Assembly: GCF_036330325.1 (NCBI RefSeq)
Contig: NZ_JAZDRO010000003.1
Coordinates: 1-64,000 of the forward strand
DNA from: Hyphobacterium marinum
Lineage (GTDB): Bacteria > Pseudomonadota > Alphaproteobacteria > Caulobacterales > Maricaulaceae
Length of the DNA stretch: 64,000 bases
Reading direction: 5' to 3'
Shown here: positions 42,524-52,293 of the stretch, in pieces
How positions within the stretch are numbered: position 1 is the stretch's first letter
Layout: every line of letters starts with the position of its first letter
Notes under the pieces: generated by a model
What the model saw: the letters and a program-made list of their open reading frames with translations, nothing else
Told to the model about the DNA's origin: nothing
Database searches by the model: none
Position numbers and translations under genes: made by a program

Positions 42524-44356
42524 ATGACTTTGCGATACGGGGTCGCGTTGGCGGCCATGGTAACGGCACTCGGTGGGGCGGCCTGGGCCGTCCAGGATGC
42601 CGAAGACGGAATGACGACCGAACCGACGGTGGAAGAAGCGCTGGAATTCCTCGCTGACGCCGAAGCGGAACTGCGTGAATTCGGCGAATTCGGAGCCCGC
42701 ACCGCCTGGGTCCAGAACAACTTCATCACCGAGGATACGAACTGGCTGCTCGAACGCATGAGCACGCAGTCGACCGAGATGTCAGTCCGGCTCGCGACCG
42801 AGGCGGCCCGCTATGCCGATCTCGACCTGCCCGAAGACGCAGCCCGGAAAATCGCGGTCCTGCGCAACGGTATCACCCTGCCCGCTCCGAACGATCCGGA
42901 ATCCGCCGCGCGGCTGTCCGAGCTGACCACGCGAATGGGCGCGGCCTATTCCGCCGGCTTGATGGAGATCGACGGCGAAATGGTCGATCACAACGAGCTC
43001 GAAAACATCATGCGGACGAGCCGTGATCCCGAATTCCTGAGCCATGTCTGGAATGGCTGGCGGCGGGCTTATGATCCAGCCCAGATGGCGGCGGACTATG
43101 CCGAAATGGTCGATATCGCCAACCAGGGCGCACGCGATCTCGGCTTCGACAATCTCGCCCAGATGTGGCTGTCGAACTACGACATGCCGGCCGATGAAAT
43201 GGAAGCTGAAGTCGAGCGCCTGTGGGGCCAGGTCGAGCCCTTCTACGAACAGCTTCACTGCCATGTCCGCGCCAATCTGAACGAGCTTCACGGCGATGAC
43301 GTACAGGCCGCAACGGGACCGATCCGCGCCGACCTGCTCGGCAATATGTGGGCGCAAGGCTGGTCCTCGCTCAGCGATGTCGCAGCCGTCGGGGACAGCG
43401 AACCGGCCTATGACCTCAATGAATTGCTGGTCGAGGCCGACTACACCCCGGTCCGCATGGTCGAGGTGGCGGAGGGATTCTTCAGCTCACTGGGCCTTGA
43501 AGAACTTCCGGACACGTTCTGGGAACGCTCCCTGATCGAACAGCCTCGTGACCGTCAGGTCGCCTGCCATGCCTCGGCCTGGAACCTCGATAGTGTCGAA
43601 GATTTGCGCATCAAGATGTGCACGCGCGTCAATGCCGATGACTTCGTCACCGTGCACCACGAGCTGGGCCACAATTACTACCAGCGCGCCTACAACCAGC
43701 AGGACTATCTGCTGCAAAGCGGGGCCAATGATGGCTTCCACGAGGCGATCGGCGACTTCATCGCCCTGTCGGTGACACCGGAATATCTCGTCCAGATCGG
43801 TCTGCTTGACGAAGACGACATGCCCGGCGCCGAAGCCGATCTGGGCCTCCTGATGGACACGGCGCTCGACAAGATCGCCTTCTTGCCGTTCGCGGTCATG
43901 ATGGATCAGTGGCGCTGGCGCGTCCTGCGCGGCGAGATCGAACCCGCCGACTACAATTCGGCATGGTGGGAGCTGCGCCAGAGCTATCAGGGTATCGAGC
44001 CGCCGGTCGACCGTCCGGCCGACGCCTTCGATCCGGGCTCGAAATATCACATTGCCAACAATGTGCCTTACCTGCGCTATTTCCTGAGCCACATCCTGCA
44101 GTTCCAGTTCCACCAGGCCGCCTGTGAGATGGCCGGCTGGGAAGGCCCGCTGCATCGCTGCTCGATCTACGGCAACGAGGAAGTCGGCGCGCGTTTCAAC
44201 GCGATGATGGAAATGGGCGCGAGCCAGCCCTGGCCGGATGCGCTGGAAGCCTTCACCGGCACCCGTCAGATGGATGGCTCGGCAATCATCGCCTACTTCC
44301 AGCCGCTGATGGACCATCTCCAGGAAGAGAATGCTGACCGCGAGTGCGGCTGGTAA
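42524..44356 (+). CDS. M2-family peptidyl-dipeptidase (angiotensin-converting-enzyme-like)
   Basis: A 610-residue exported peptidase of single-domain ACE length. The start at 42524 follows GGGAGATTACAG and gives a signal peptide (GVALAAMVTALGGAAWAVQ). The zinc motif HELGH is at residues 379-383 (VHHELGHNYY) and the third ligand in NDGFHEAIGD; WNGWRRAYDP, YNQQDYLLQSGANDGF and GSKYHIANNVPYLRYFLSH match M2 peptidases. It should release dipeptides from peptide C-termini in the periplasm. The ~100-base gap upstream holds no clear promoter. A hairpin follows its stop. Confidence 0.93.
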   Translation: MTLRYGVALAAMVTALGGAAWAVQDAEDGMTTEPTVEEALEFLADAEAELREFGEFGARTAWVQNNFITEDTNWLLERMSTQSTEMSVRLATEAARYADLDLPEDAARKIAVLRNGITLPAPNDPESAARLSELTTRMGAAYSAGLMEIDGEMVDHNELENIMRTSRDPEFLSHVWNGWRRAYDPAQMAADYAEMVDIANQGARDLGFDNLAQMWLSNYDMPADEMEAEVERLWGQVEPFYEQLHCHVRANLNELHGDDVQAATGPIRADLLGNMWAQGWSSLSDVAAVGDSEPAYDLNELLVEADYTPVRMVEVAEGFFSSLGLEELPDTFWERSLIEQPRDRQVACHASAWNLDSVEDLRIKMCTRVNADDFVTVHHELGHNYYQRAYNQQDYLLQSGANDGFHEAIGDFIALSVTPEYLVQIGLLDEDDMPGAEADLGLLMDTALDKIAFLPFAVMMDQWRWRVLRGEIEPADYNSAWWELRQSYQGIEPPVDRPADAFDPGSKYHIANNVPYLRYFLSHILQFQFHQAACEMAGWEGPLHRCSIYGNEEVGARFNAMMEMGASQPWPDALEAFTGTRQMDGSAIIAYFQPLMDHLQEENADRECGW

Positions 44357-44385
44357 TCCGTTCCTTTGGACTGATGACCAACGAA

Positions 44386-44406
44386 GGGGCGGCCAAGTGC
44401 CGCCCC
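44386..44406 (+). terminator. Hairpin between the M2 peptidase and kynA
   Basis: GGGGCGGC-caagt-GCCGCCCC is a perfect 8-bp stem, 29 bases after the peptidase stop, followed by TTCCGATTCC. A likely though weak terminator; it sets the upstream boundary of the kynurenine operon. Confidence 0.6.
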
Positions 44407-44456
44407 TTCCGATTCCCGGCTTCCGTTTTGGTCCGGGCAGCGATAGACCGGAAACC

Positions 44457-45305
44457 ATGAGCGACGCGAAACAGACCTCTGTGGATGTCTCGGGCGAGGA
44501 CATCCACTGGACACCCGAAGGCGGGCTGACCTACGCCTCCTATCTGGGACTGGAACAGGTGTTGAGCGCGCAAGCGCCGCTCACCGCCGAGCATGACGAG
44601 ATGATGTTCATCATCATCCATCAGGCCTCCGAGCTCTGGATGAAGCTGTGCATACACGAAGTCTCGTCCGCGATTGCCTGTCTCGAAAAAGGCGATATCG
44701 GCCCGGCCCTGAAAATGCTTTCGCGCGTGGCCCGCATCCAGGAACAGCTGACCCAGTCCTGGTCGATCCTCGCGACGATGACGCCGACCGATTATCTGAA
44801 ATTCCGGGACCAGCTGGGACAATCCTCGGGCTTTCAGAGCCATCAATACCGGGTGCTGGAATATCGGCTGGGCAACAAGAATCCGGCCATGGCCCGCGTT
44901 CACAAAGCCAATCCGCCACTGCACAAGGCCGTTGTGGCGGCCCTTGAGGCCCCTAGCCTCTATGACGTGACGCTGAGCCTGCTCGCCAAGGCGGGGTTTG
45001 ACCTTGCCGACGATGTGACCAAGCGAAACTGGGCCGAACCGTACAAGCCTTCACAGGCCGTCGAGGACGCCTGGAAGGCGGTCTATGAAGATGTCGAGAC
45101 CTATTGGGAGCTTTACGAACTCGCCGAGAAGCTGGTCGATCTCGAACACAAATTCCAGCAATGGCGCTTCAACCACATGAAAACCGTCGAGCGGATCATC
45201 GGCTACCGGCGCGGCACGGGCGGTTCGGGCGGCGTCTCCTATCTCGTCAAGGCGCTGGACCTGCATTTCTTCCCCGAGCTCTGGACCGTGCGGACCTCGC
45301 TTTAG
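44457..45305 (+). CDS. kynA: Tryptophan 2,3-dioxygenase
   Basis: A 282-residue haem enzyme: LTYASYLGLEQVLSAQ, HDEMMFIIIHQASELWMK (haem-pocket region with the catalytic histidine), FRDQLGQSSGFQSHQYR, and the end GYRRGTGGSGGVSYL. It opens the indole ring of tryptophan to N-formylkynurenine in the cytoplasm. The start at 44457 begins MSDAKQTS; the open frame farther up crosses the terminator hairpin. It is the first gene of a tightly packed operon; kynB starts six bases after its stop. Confidence 0.97.
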   Translation: MSDAKQTSVDVSGEDIHWTPEGGLTYASYLGLEQVLSAQAPLTAEHDEMMFIIIHQASELWMKLCIHEVSSAIACLEKGDIGPALKMLSRVARIQEQLTQSWSILATMTPTDYLKFRDQLGQSSGFQSHQYRVLEYRLGNKNPAMARVHKANPPLHKAVVAALEAPSLYDVTLSLLAKAGFDLADDVTKRNWAEPYKPSQAVEDAWKAVYEDVETYWELYELAEKLVDLEHKFQQWRFNHMKTVERIIGYRRGTGGSGGVSYLVKALDLHFFPELWTVRTSL

Positions 45306-45311
45306 ACGGGC

Positions 45312-45941
45312 ATGGCTAGGATATGGGATATCTCGCAGACGCTCCGGGCCGGCTTGCCGGTCTGGCCCGGCGACACCGCCTTTGAGATTGAACGAACCTG
45401 GGCGCTCGAAGGCGACTGCCCGGTCAATGTCTCGAAACTGACCCTGTCGACCCATTCCGGGGCGCATGGCGATGCGCCCCTCCACTATGACGCCGACGGC
45501 GACGCTATCGATGCGGTCGATCTTGCCGTCTATTGCGGCCCGTGCCGGTTGATCGACGCGCGTCACGCCAAAGGCGCGATCGAAGCCAAGGATGTGAGCC
45601 CGTCGCTTTATGCGCGTTGCGAGCGTGTCCTCTTTCGCACCTATGACACTTTCCCGCGCGACCGATGGGATTCCGATTTCACGGCCATATCCGCTGACCT
45701 GATCAAGAAAATGGCCCTCGCCGGGGTAAAGCTCGTCGGGACCGATGCGGCGTCACTTGACCCGGAAGACTCCAAGACGCTCGACGCGCACAATGCGGTC
45801 CGCCGGGCCGGCATGCGTATCCTCGAAGGGCTGGTTTTCGATGGCGTCCCGGACGGCGATTACGAACTCATCGCCCTTCCCCTGAAGATCGCCGGTGCTG
45901 ATGCAGCACCCGTGCGGGCCATATTGAGGGAATTACCATGA
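45312..45941 (+). CDS. kynB: Kynurenine formamidase
   Basis: A 209-residue cyclase-family hydrolase: WDISQTLRAGLPVWPGDT at the start, metal motif HSGAHGD (HxGxHxD), and VKLVGTDAASLDPEDS. It removes formate from N-formylkynurenine to give kynurenine. Its stop overlaps the kynU start by four bases. Confidence 0.96.
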   Translation: MARIWDISQTLRAGLPVWPGDTAFEIERTWALEGDCPVNVSKLTLSTHSGAHGDAPLHYDADGDAIDAVDLAVYCGPCRLIDARHAKGAIEAKDVSPSLYARCERVLFRTYDTFPRDRWDSDFTAISADLIKKMALAGVKLVGTDAASLDPEDSKTLDAHNAVRRAGMRILEGLVFDGVPDGDYELIALPLKIAGADAAPVRAILRELP

Positions 45942-47179
45942 GCGCGCCGACGCTGGACGAGATCCGCACCCGTGATGCGGCCGACCCCCTCAACGGGTTC
46001 CGCGACCGCTTCGTCATCCCGGACGGCCTTGTCTATCTCGACGGCAATTCGCTGGGCTGCCTGCCGAAAGCGACACCGGACCGCATCGCCGATGTCGTCG
46101 CACGTGAATGGGGCGAAGACCTGATCCGGTCCTGGAACACGAATGACTGGATCAACGCGCCAAGGCGCGTTGGGGCCAAGATCGCCGGGTTGATCGGCGC
46201 GAACGACGATGAGGTCGTCATCGCTGATTCGACATCGATCAATGTATTCAAGGTGTTGAGCGCCTGTCTTCAACTTGATCCGAAGCGGTCTGTCTTGCTG
46301 TCAGAGCGCGGCAACTTCCCCACTGACGTTTACATGATGCAGGGATTGAGCGCGCTGTCCGGCGGACGGGTCGCGACACGGCTGGTCGAGCCCGATGACG
46401 TGATCGCGGCCCTCGATTCCGATGCGGCAGCCCTGCTCCTCACCCAGGTCCACTACAAGACCGGGCGCATGCGCGACATGGCGGCCGTGACCAAGGCCGC
46501 CCACGACAAGGGCGTGCCGGTGATCTGGGACCTCAGCCACTCTGCCGGAGCCGTGCCGGTCGACTTGAATGCCAGCAACGCCGATTTCGCGGTCGGCTGC
46601 GGCTACAAATATCTCAATGGCGGACCGGGTGCCCCGGCTTTCCTGTTTGCCGCGAAACGCCATCACGAGGCGGTCTTCCCGGCCCTCTCCGGCTGGCTGG
46701 GCCATGAAGCGCCCTTCGATTTTGATGACACCTATCGGCCAGCGCCAGGTATCGACCGCTTCCAGTGCGGCACGCCCGGCATTCTGGCGATTTCGGCGCT
46801 GGAGGTTGGCGTGGACCTGATTGCCGAAGCCGGTATGGAAGCATTGCGGGAGAAATCCCGGGCGCTCAGCGATCTATTTCTGGACCTCATGGCCGAACGC
46901 TGCAGCGAATATGGATTCGAACCGGCCTGCCCGGCGGACTCCGCCGAGCGCGGCAGCCAGGCGAGCTTTCATCACGAAAACGGCTACGCCATCATGCAGG
47001 CGATCATCGCGCGCGGCGTGATTGGTGACTTCCGCGCCCCGGACATACTCCGTTTCGGCTTCGCCCCGCTCTACAACCGGTTCGAGGATGTCTGGCAGGC
47101 CGTCGAGACCATCCGCACCGTCATGGCCGAAGAGGCCTGGCGCGACCCGCAATTCCAGTCCCGGAGGGCCGTGACATGA
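45938..47179 (+). CDS. kynU: Kynureninase
   Basis: A 413-residue PLP enzyme of family length: YLDGNSLGCLPK, ADSTSINVFKVLSA, WDLSHSAGAVPVDL and the PLP lysine in GYKYLNGGPGAP. It cleaves kynurenine to anthranilate and alanine. No kynurenine 3-monooxygenase gene is present, so anthranilate rather than 3-hydroxyanthranilate is the expected product. Four-base overlaps couple it to kynB and to the next gene. Confidence 0.96.
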   Translation: MSAPTLDEIRTRDAADPLNGFRDRFVIPDGLVYLDGNSLGCLPKATPDRIADVVAREWGEDLIRSWNTNDWINAPRRVGAKIAGLIGANDDEVVIADSTSINVFKVLSACLQLDPKRSVLLSERGNFPTDVYMMQGLSALSGGRVATRLVEPDDVIAALDSDAAALLLTQVHYKTGRMRDMAAVTKAAHDKGVPVIWDLSHSAGAVPVDLNASNADFAVGCGYKYLNGGPGAPAFLFAAKRHHEAVFPALSGWLGHEAPFDFDDTYRPAPGIDRFQCGTPGILAISALEVGVDLIAEAGMEALREKSRALSDLFLDLMAERCSEYGFEPACPADSAERGSQASFHHENGYAIMQAIIARGVIGDFRAPDILRFGFAPLYNRFEDVWQAVETIRTVMAEEAWRDPQFQSRRAVT

Positions 47180-49245
47180 CGACACCGGTATCCAGCCGCC
47201 GCGAGGGCGACATTCTGATCATCACGGTCGACAATCCGCCCGTAAACGCGCTCTCCCACGCCGTCAGGTCAGGCGTATGTGACGCGTTGAAAGACGTTGG
47301 CGATGCGAAGGCTGTCGTTCTCAATTGTGCGGGCCGAACCTGGTTTGCCGGGGCGGATATCACCGAATTCGGCAAGCCACCGATGTCCCCCTCCCTACCC
47401 GACATGATCGCGGCGCTGGAGGATTGCCCGGTGCCGGTCATCGCGGCGATCCATGGCACGGCGCTCGGCGGCGGTATGGAAACCGCCCTGGGCTGCGATT
47501 TCCGGGTGTTCAATGCCAAAGCCAAATGCGGTTTCCCGGAAGTCGATCTCGGCATTTTCCCCGGTGCGGGCGGGACGCAGCGTACGCCGCGTCTCTCGGG
47601 ACTGGGACCCGCCATGGAGATGTGCGTCACCGGCAAGCCGATCGGGGCGACGGAAGCCGCGAAATTCGGCCTCGCCGACTCCATCGCGACCGAAGACGTG
47701 CTCGCCTCTGCCATCGAATTCGCCAAATCGATCCATGAAAAGCGCCGCGTGCGTGATCTTCCCAATCCGGAGGCCGACGAGAAAGCGTCGGAGACCTGGC
47801 GCAAGTTTGCCGCCACGCGCCGCCGGGGTGAAGCCGCCCCGCTGAAAGCCATCGAGGCGGTCGAAGCCTCAGTGACGCTCGATATCGACCCCGGGCTGGA
47901 GAAGGAACGCGACCTCTTCATGGGGCTCATCACCGGCCAGCAATCGGCTGCGATGCGCCACCTCTTCTTTGCCGAGCGTATGGCGGCGAAGGTTGATGGT
48001 CTTGATGCCTCGCCCCAGAAAGTCACACAGGTCGGCGTCGTCGGGGCCGGCACGATGGGTGGCGGCATCGCCATGGCCTTTGCCAATGCCGGCGTCCCGG
48101 TGACGATTTTCGACGCCAATGTCGAAGCCCTGAAAAGCGGGCTGGCGCGGATCGCGAAACTCTATGCCGACAGCGCGGCCAAGGGCCGGATGAGCGAGGC
48201 CGAGCGCGACGCGCGCATTGCCCGCATCAGCCCGGCGGGCGGCTATGACGGCTTTGCCGGCTGTGACCTCGTCATCGAGGCCGTGTTCGAACGCATGGAC
48301 GTGAAGAAAGCGGTCTTCGCTGAGTTGGAAAAAGCCTGCCGGGCCGACGCGATCCTCGCGACCAATACCTCCTATCTCGATGTCGATGCCATTGCCGCCT
48401 CCATCGGTGACCCGTCGCGCGTTCTCGGGATGCATTTCTTCTCGCCGGCGAATGTCATGCGCCTGCTCGAGATCGTGCGAGGTGCAAAGACATCCGGCGA
48501 GGCGCTGGCGACCGCGCTCGCCGTCTCCAAGGCGATCAAAAAGGTCGGCGTGGTGTCCGGTGTTTGCCATGGCTTCATCGGCAACCGGATGCTGAAAGGC
48601 TATGGCCGCGAGGCGGGCCTGTTGATGATGGAGGGCGCGGCCCCGGAAGCCATCGACCAGGCGCTTTATGACTTCGGCATGCCGATGGGACCGATGGCGA
48701 TGGGCGACATGGCCGGGCTCGACATCGGCTATGACAACCGCAAATCCCTCGTCGCAGGTGAGGATTACGAACCCCTCGCCTCCGCGCTCCAGGACCGGCT
48801 GGTCGAAATGGGCCGCAAGGGCCAGAAGACCGGCGCGGGCGTCTATCTCTACGAGCGCGGCTCACGCACGCCCGTCCCGGACACGCAGGTCACGGCCATG
48901 ACCGAGGCGCTGGCAAAAGAGCACGGCATCACCCGGCGCGAGATCGGCGCGGACGAAATCGTCGAGCGCTGCATCCTCGCCCTCGTCAATGAAGGCGCGA
49001 TGCTGCTGGGCGAAGGCATCGCGCAGCGCGGCTCGGATATCGATGTCGTCTATGCCAACGGCTATGGCTTCCCGCGCTGGCGCGGCGGGCCGATGTTCCA
49101 TGCCGACAGTCTTGGTCTTGAACATGTGCTGCAGCGCGTGCGCGCCTATGCCGCCGGCCCGCACGGCAAATGGTGGACCCCGGCCCCGCTGCTGGCGCAA
49201 CTCGCCAGCGAGGGCGGGCGTTTGAGCGCGTGGTCGAAACCATGA
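47176..49245 (+). CDS. Bifunctional enoyl-CoA hydratase/3-hydroxyacyl-CoA dehydrogenase
   Basis: A 689-residue FadB/FadJ-type fusion. The N-terminal crotonase domain keeps both catalytic glutamates (GGGMETALGCD and GFPEVDLGIFPGAGGTQR). From about residue 285 comes the dehydrogenase: VGVVGAGTMGGGIAMAFANA, the catalytic histidine in GMHFFSPANVMRLLEIV, and a duplicated C-terminal domain. It would hydrate and oxidise CoA-bound intermediates in the lower part of anthranilate breakdown. It overlaps kynU and the monooxygenase gene by four bases each, so it belongs to the operon rather than to general fatty-acid oxidation. Confidence 0.92.
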   Translation: MTTPVSSRREGDILIITVDNPPVNALSHAVRSGVCDALKDVGDAKAVVLNCAGRTWFAGADITEFGKPPMSPSLPDMIAALEDCPVPVIAAIHGTALGGGMETALGCDFRVFNAKAKCGFPEVDLGIFPGAGGTQRTPRLSGLGPAMEMCVTGKPIGATEAAKFGLADSIATEDVLASAIEFAKSIHEKRRVRDLPNPEADEKASETWRKFAATRRRGEAAPLKAIEAVEASVTLDIDPGLEKERDLFMGLITGQQSAAMRHLFFAERMAAKVDGLDASPQKVTQVGVVGAGTMGGGIAMAFANAGVPVTIFDANVEALKSGLARIAKLYADSAAKGRMSEAERDARIARISPAGGYDGFAGCDLVIEAVFERMDVKKAVFAELEKACRADAILATNTSYLDVDAIAASIGDPSRVLGMHFFSPANVMRLLEIVRGAKTSGEALATALAVSKAIKKVGVVSGVCHGFIGNRMLKGYGREAGLLMMEGAAPEAIDQALYDFGMPMGPMAMGDMAGLDIGYDNRKSLVAGEDYEPLASALQDRLVEMGRKGQKTGAGVYLYERGSRTPVPDTQVTAMTEALAKEHGITRREIGADEIVERCILALVNEGAMLLGEGIAQRGSDIDVVYANGYGFPRWRGGPMFHADSLGLEHVLQRVRAYAAGPHGKWWTPAPLLAQLASEGGRLSAWSKP

Positions 49246-51527
49246 ATATCGCCTGTCTCGGCGGTGGCCCGGCCGGGCTCTATTTCGCGATCCAGATGCG
49301 GCTGCGCGACCCCGAGTGCAGTGTCGATGTCTATGAGCGCAACAAGGCGGGCGACACCTTCGGCTGGGGCGTCGTCTTCTCCGACCAGACGATGGACAAT
49401 CTCCTCGCCAGCGATCCGGTAAGTGCGAAAGCCATCGGCGACAGCCTCGCCCACTGGGACGATATCGACGTGTTCCTGGATGGCGCGAAGGAGACTTCCA
49501 CCGGTCACGGATTTTGCGGCATCGGGCGCAAGCGGCTGTTGAACATTCTGCAGGATCGCGCGCGGGAGCTGGGTGTCGGCCTGCATTTCGAAACCGAGAT
49601 CGGTCCCGACCTTTCCCGGTTTGACGATTGCGACATGATCGTCGCGTCCGACGGCATCAATTCGGTGATCCGGGAATCGCGCGCCGACGTGTTCAAGCCC
49701 GACATCGATGTCCGCGCCAACAAATTCGTCTGGCTCGGGACGAAGAAGGTCTTCGACGCCTTCACCTTCGCCTTCGTGCCGACTCCGCATGGCTGGGTGT
49801 GGGCGCACGCCTACCGCTTCGATGACGATCTCTCGACCTTCATCGTGGAGTGTTCGGAAGACACCTGGCGCGGGCTCGGCTTCGACGCGATGGACCAGGA
49901 CGAGACCTGCCGGACCTGCGAAGCGCTCTTTGCCGATTATCTCGATGGCAACGCGCTGATGAGCAATGCGAAGCATCTGCGCGGGTCGGCCTGGCTCAAT
50001 TTCCGCCGCGTCCTCTGCGAGACCTGGATCGACGGCAAGGTGGTGCTGCTGGGCGATGCGGCGCACACCGCGCACTTCTCCATTGGCTCGGGGACAAAGC
50101 TGGCGCTGGAAGACGCGATCATGCTCGCCGAGGTTCTGACGTCGTCAGACAAGCCGCTTGCCGAAGGCCTGCACGACTATCAGGAGACGCGGAAGGTTGA
50201 GGTCCTCAAGCTGCAAAGCGCGGCGCGAAATTCGACTGAATGGTTCGAACATCTTGATCGCTATCTCGATTTCGAGCCGATCCAGTTCGCCTACTCCCTC
50301 CTCACAAGGTCGCAGCGCGTCAGCCATGAAAATCTGCGCCTGCGCGACAAGGCGTGGCTCGAAGGCGTGGAACGCTGGTTTGCGGGCAAGGTTGGGGCCG
50401 ATCAACGCCCGCCCATGTTCGCGCCGTTCCGGCTGCGCGACATGGAACTCGCCAACCGCGTCGTCGTCTCGCCCATGTGCATGTATTCAGCCCAAGACGG
50501 CCTGGTGAACGACTTCCACCTTGTTCATTACGGCGCGCGGGCAATGGGCGGTGCCGGGCTACTCTATACCGAGATGACCGATGTCAGCGCCGACGGACGA
50601 ATCAGTCCCGGTTGCGCCGGTCTTTATACAGACGAGCAGGCCGAAGCCTGGAAGCGGATCGTCGATTACGTCCATACCCATTCCAAGGCGAAAATGGCGA
50701 TCCAGCTCGCCCATGCCGGCCGCAAGGGCTCAACCCGGCTTAGCTGGGAGGGCGACAGCCGCCCGCTTAAGGAGGGCAACTGGCCGATCATGGCGCCCTC
50801 ACCCATCCCCTGGAAGGACGAAAACCAGGTCCCGCGCGAGATGACCCGCGACGACATGGACCGGGTCCGCGACGATTTCGTCGCCGCCACCAAGCGCGCG
50901 CTCACCTGCGGGTTCGACATGGTCGAGCTGCACTGCGCGCACGGCTATCTCCTTTCCTCCTTCATCACGCCAGCGACCAACAAGCGGACCGACAAGTATG
51001 GCGGCAGCCTCGAAAACCGGCTGCGCTTCCCGCTGGAAGTCTTTACCGCCATGCGGGCTGTCTGGCCGGCGGCGAAACCCATGGCGGTGCGCCTGTCGGC
51101 GACCGACTGGCTGGAGGATGACGGCATTACCGGCGACGACACGGTGCGGATAGCCCAAGCCTTCATTGAGGCTGGTGCGGACCTGATTGATGTCTCGGCA
51201 GGCCAGACCACGCCTTACGCCAAGCCGGTCTATGGCCGCATGTTCCAGACGCCCTTCTCCGACCAGGTGCGCAACACGCTGCACTGCGCGACGATGGCGG
51301 TGGGCAATATCTACGAGACCGATCACGTCAATTCGATCCTTGCCGCGGGACGCGCCGATCTCGTCGCGCTCGCAAGGCCGCACCTTGCCGATCCGAACTG
51401 GACTTTGCGCGCGGCAGCCGAACTGGGCTATCGAGAAGCAGACATTCCGCCGCAATACCGGGCGGGCATCGCACAGCTGGCGCGTAATCTCGAACGCGCA
51501 GCCGAAATGGGGGATCTGAAAGTATGA
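49242..51527 (+). CDS. 2-Aminobenzoyl-CoA monooxygenase/reductase-type fusion (salicylyl-CoA 5-hydroxylase family)
   Basis: A 761-residue two-domain flavoprotein. Residues 1-385 are an FAD monooxygenase (GGGPAG at 7-12; GDAAHTAHFSIGSGTKLALE near 270). From residue 392 an Old-Yellow-Enzyme FMN domain follows (FAPFRLRDMELANRVVVSP, AHAGRKGSTRLSW, ELHCAHGYLLSSF, NKRTDKYGGSLENR). This fusion is known from anthraniloyl-CoA monooxygenase/reductase of Azoarcus evansii and from salicylyl-CoA 5-hydroxylase. With kynU upstream and a CoA ligase nearby the former is more likely: oxygenation at C5 and ring reduction of 2-aminobenzoyl-CoA. The ATG at 49242 overlaps the preceding stop by four bases. Confidence 0.9.
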   Translation: MNIACLGGGPAGLYFAIQMRLRDPECSVDVYERNKAGDTFGWGVVFSDQTMDNLLASDPVSAKAIGDSLAHWDDIDVFLDGAKETSTGHGFCGIGRKRLLNILQDRARELGVGLHFETEIGPDLSRFDDCDMIVASDGINSVIRESRADVFKPDIDVRANKFVWLGTKKVFDAFTFAFVPTPHGWVWAHAYRFDDDLSTFIVECSEDTWRGLGFDAMDQDETCRTCEALFADYLDGNALMSNAKHLRGSAWLNFRRVLCETWIDGKVVLLGDAAHTAHFSIGSGTKLALEDAIMLAEVLTSSDKPLAEGLHDYQETRKVEVLKLQSAARNSTEWFEHLDRYLDFEPIQFAYSLLTRSQRVSHENLRLRDKAWLEGVERWFAGKVGADQRPPMFAPFRLRDMELANRVVVSPMCMYSAQDGLVNDFHLVHYGARAMGGAGLLYTEMTDVSADGRISPGCAGLYTDEQAEAWKRIVDYVHTHSKAKMAIQLAHAGRKGSTRLSWEGDSRPLKEGNWPIMAPSPIPWKDENQVPREMTRDDMDRVRDDFVAATKRALTCGFDMVELHCAHGYLLSSFITPATNKRTDKYGGSLENRLRFPLEVFTAMRAVWPAAKPMAVRLSATDWLEDDGITGDDTVRIAQAFIEAGADLIDVSAGQTTPYAKPVYGRMFQTPFSDQVRNTLHCATMAVGNIYETDHVNSILAAGRADLVALARPHLADPNWTLRAAAELGYREADIPPQYRAGIAQLARNLERAAEMGDLKV

Positions 51528-52282
51528 GCGAATTTGCAGGACGGCGTGCCGTCATCACAGGCGGCGGTAGCGGGATTGGCCTGGCGGCAGCGAAACGGCT
51601 GGCTGCAGGCGGCGCGAGCGTCGTCCTGATGGGCCGCAAGCTCGACCGTCTGGAAGAGGCCGCCAACGGTATTGATGGCGCTCTCGCTGTCCAGTGCGAC
51701 GTGACAGATGCGGGTTCGGTCGAAGCCGCCTTTGCGAAGGCCCGTGAAGGCGGTGCCATCAACATCCTCGTCAACAATGCCGGGATCGCCTCGGGCCGGC
51801 CCTTCCACAAGCTCGACGAAGCCGAGTGGCGGCGCATCCAGGACGTCAATGTCGATGGGGTATTCCGCTGCACCAAGGCGGTCGTCGGTGATCTGATGAG
51901 CAGCGACTATGGCCGCGTGGTCAATATCGCCAGCGTCGCGGGCCTGCGCGGCGGACCCTACATCTCCCATTATTGCGCCTCGAAACATGCTGTCGTCGGC
52001 ATGACCAAGGCGCTGGCTGTCGAGTGGGCGCAAACGAAGGTCACGGTCAATGCAGTCTGTCCCGGCTATGTCGAGACCGACATGGCCGAAGGCGCGATCC
52101 AGACCATCATGTCCAACACCAAGCGCTCGCGCGACGAGGCGGTGGCCGAACTCACCAAGATGAACCCGCAAGGACGCATGATCCAGGTTGAAGAGGTCGC
52201 CGAGACCGTCGCCTGGCTCTGCCATCCCAACTCCTTCACCGTAAACGGTCAGGCCATCGCCCTTGATGGCGGCGCGCCGTAA
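51524..52282 (+). CDS. Short-chain dehydrogenase/reductase
   Basis: A 252-residue classical SDR: GGGSGIGLAAAKRL (cofactor fold), LVNNAGIASG, serine in NIASVAGLRG and YCASK (YxxxK). It resembles 3-hydroxyacyl-CoA/3-oxoacyl reductases. Its four-base overlap with the monooxygenase/reductase gene suggests it handles the alicyclic CoA ester, perhaps reducing or oxidising the 5-oxo group; this is inference. Confidence 0.9.
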   Translation: MSEFAGRRAVITGGGSGIGLAAAKRLAAGGASVVLMGRKLDRLEEAANGIDGALAVQCDVTDAGSVEAAFAKAREGGAINILVNNAGIASGRPFHKLDEAEWRRIQDVNVDGVFRCTKAVVGDLMSSDYGRVVNIASVAGLRGGPYISHYCASKHAVVGMTKALAVEWAQTKVTVNAVCPGYVETDMAEGAIQTIMSNTKRSRDEAVAELTKMNPQGRMIQVEEVAETVAWLCHPNSFTVNGQAIALDGGAP

Positions 52283-52293
52283 GAGGCCGGTTG

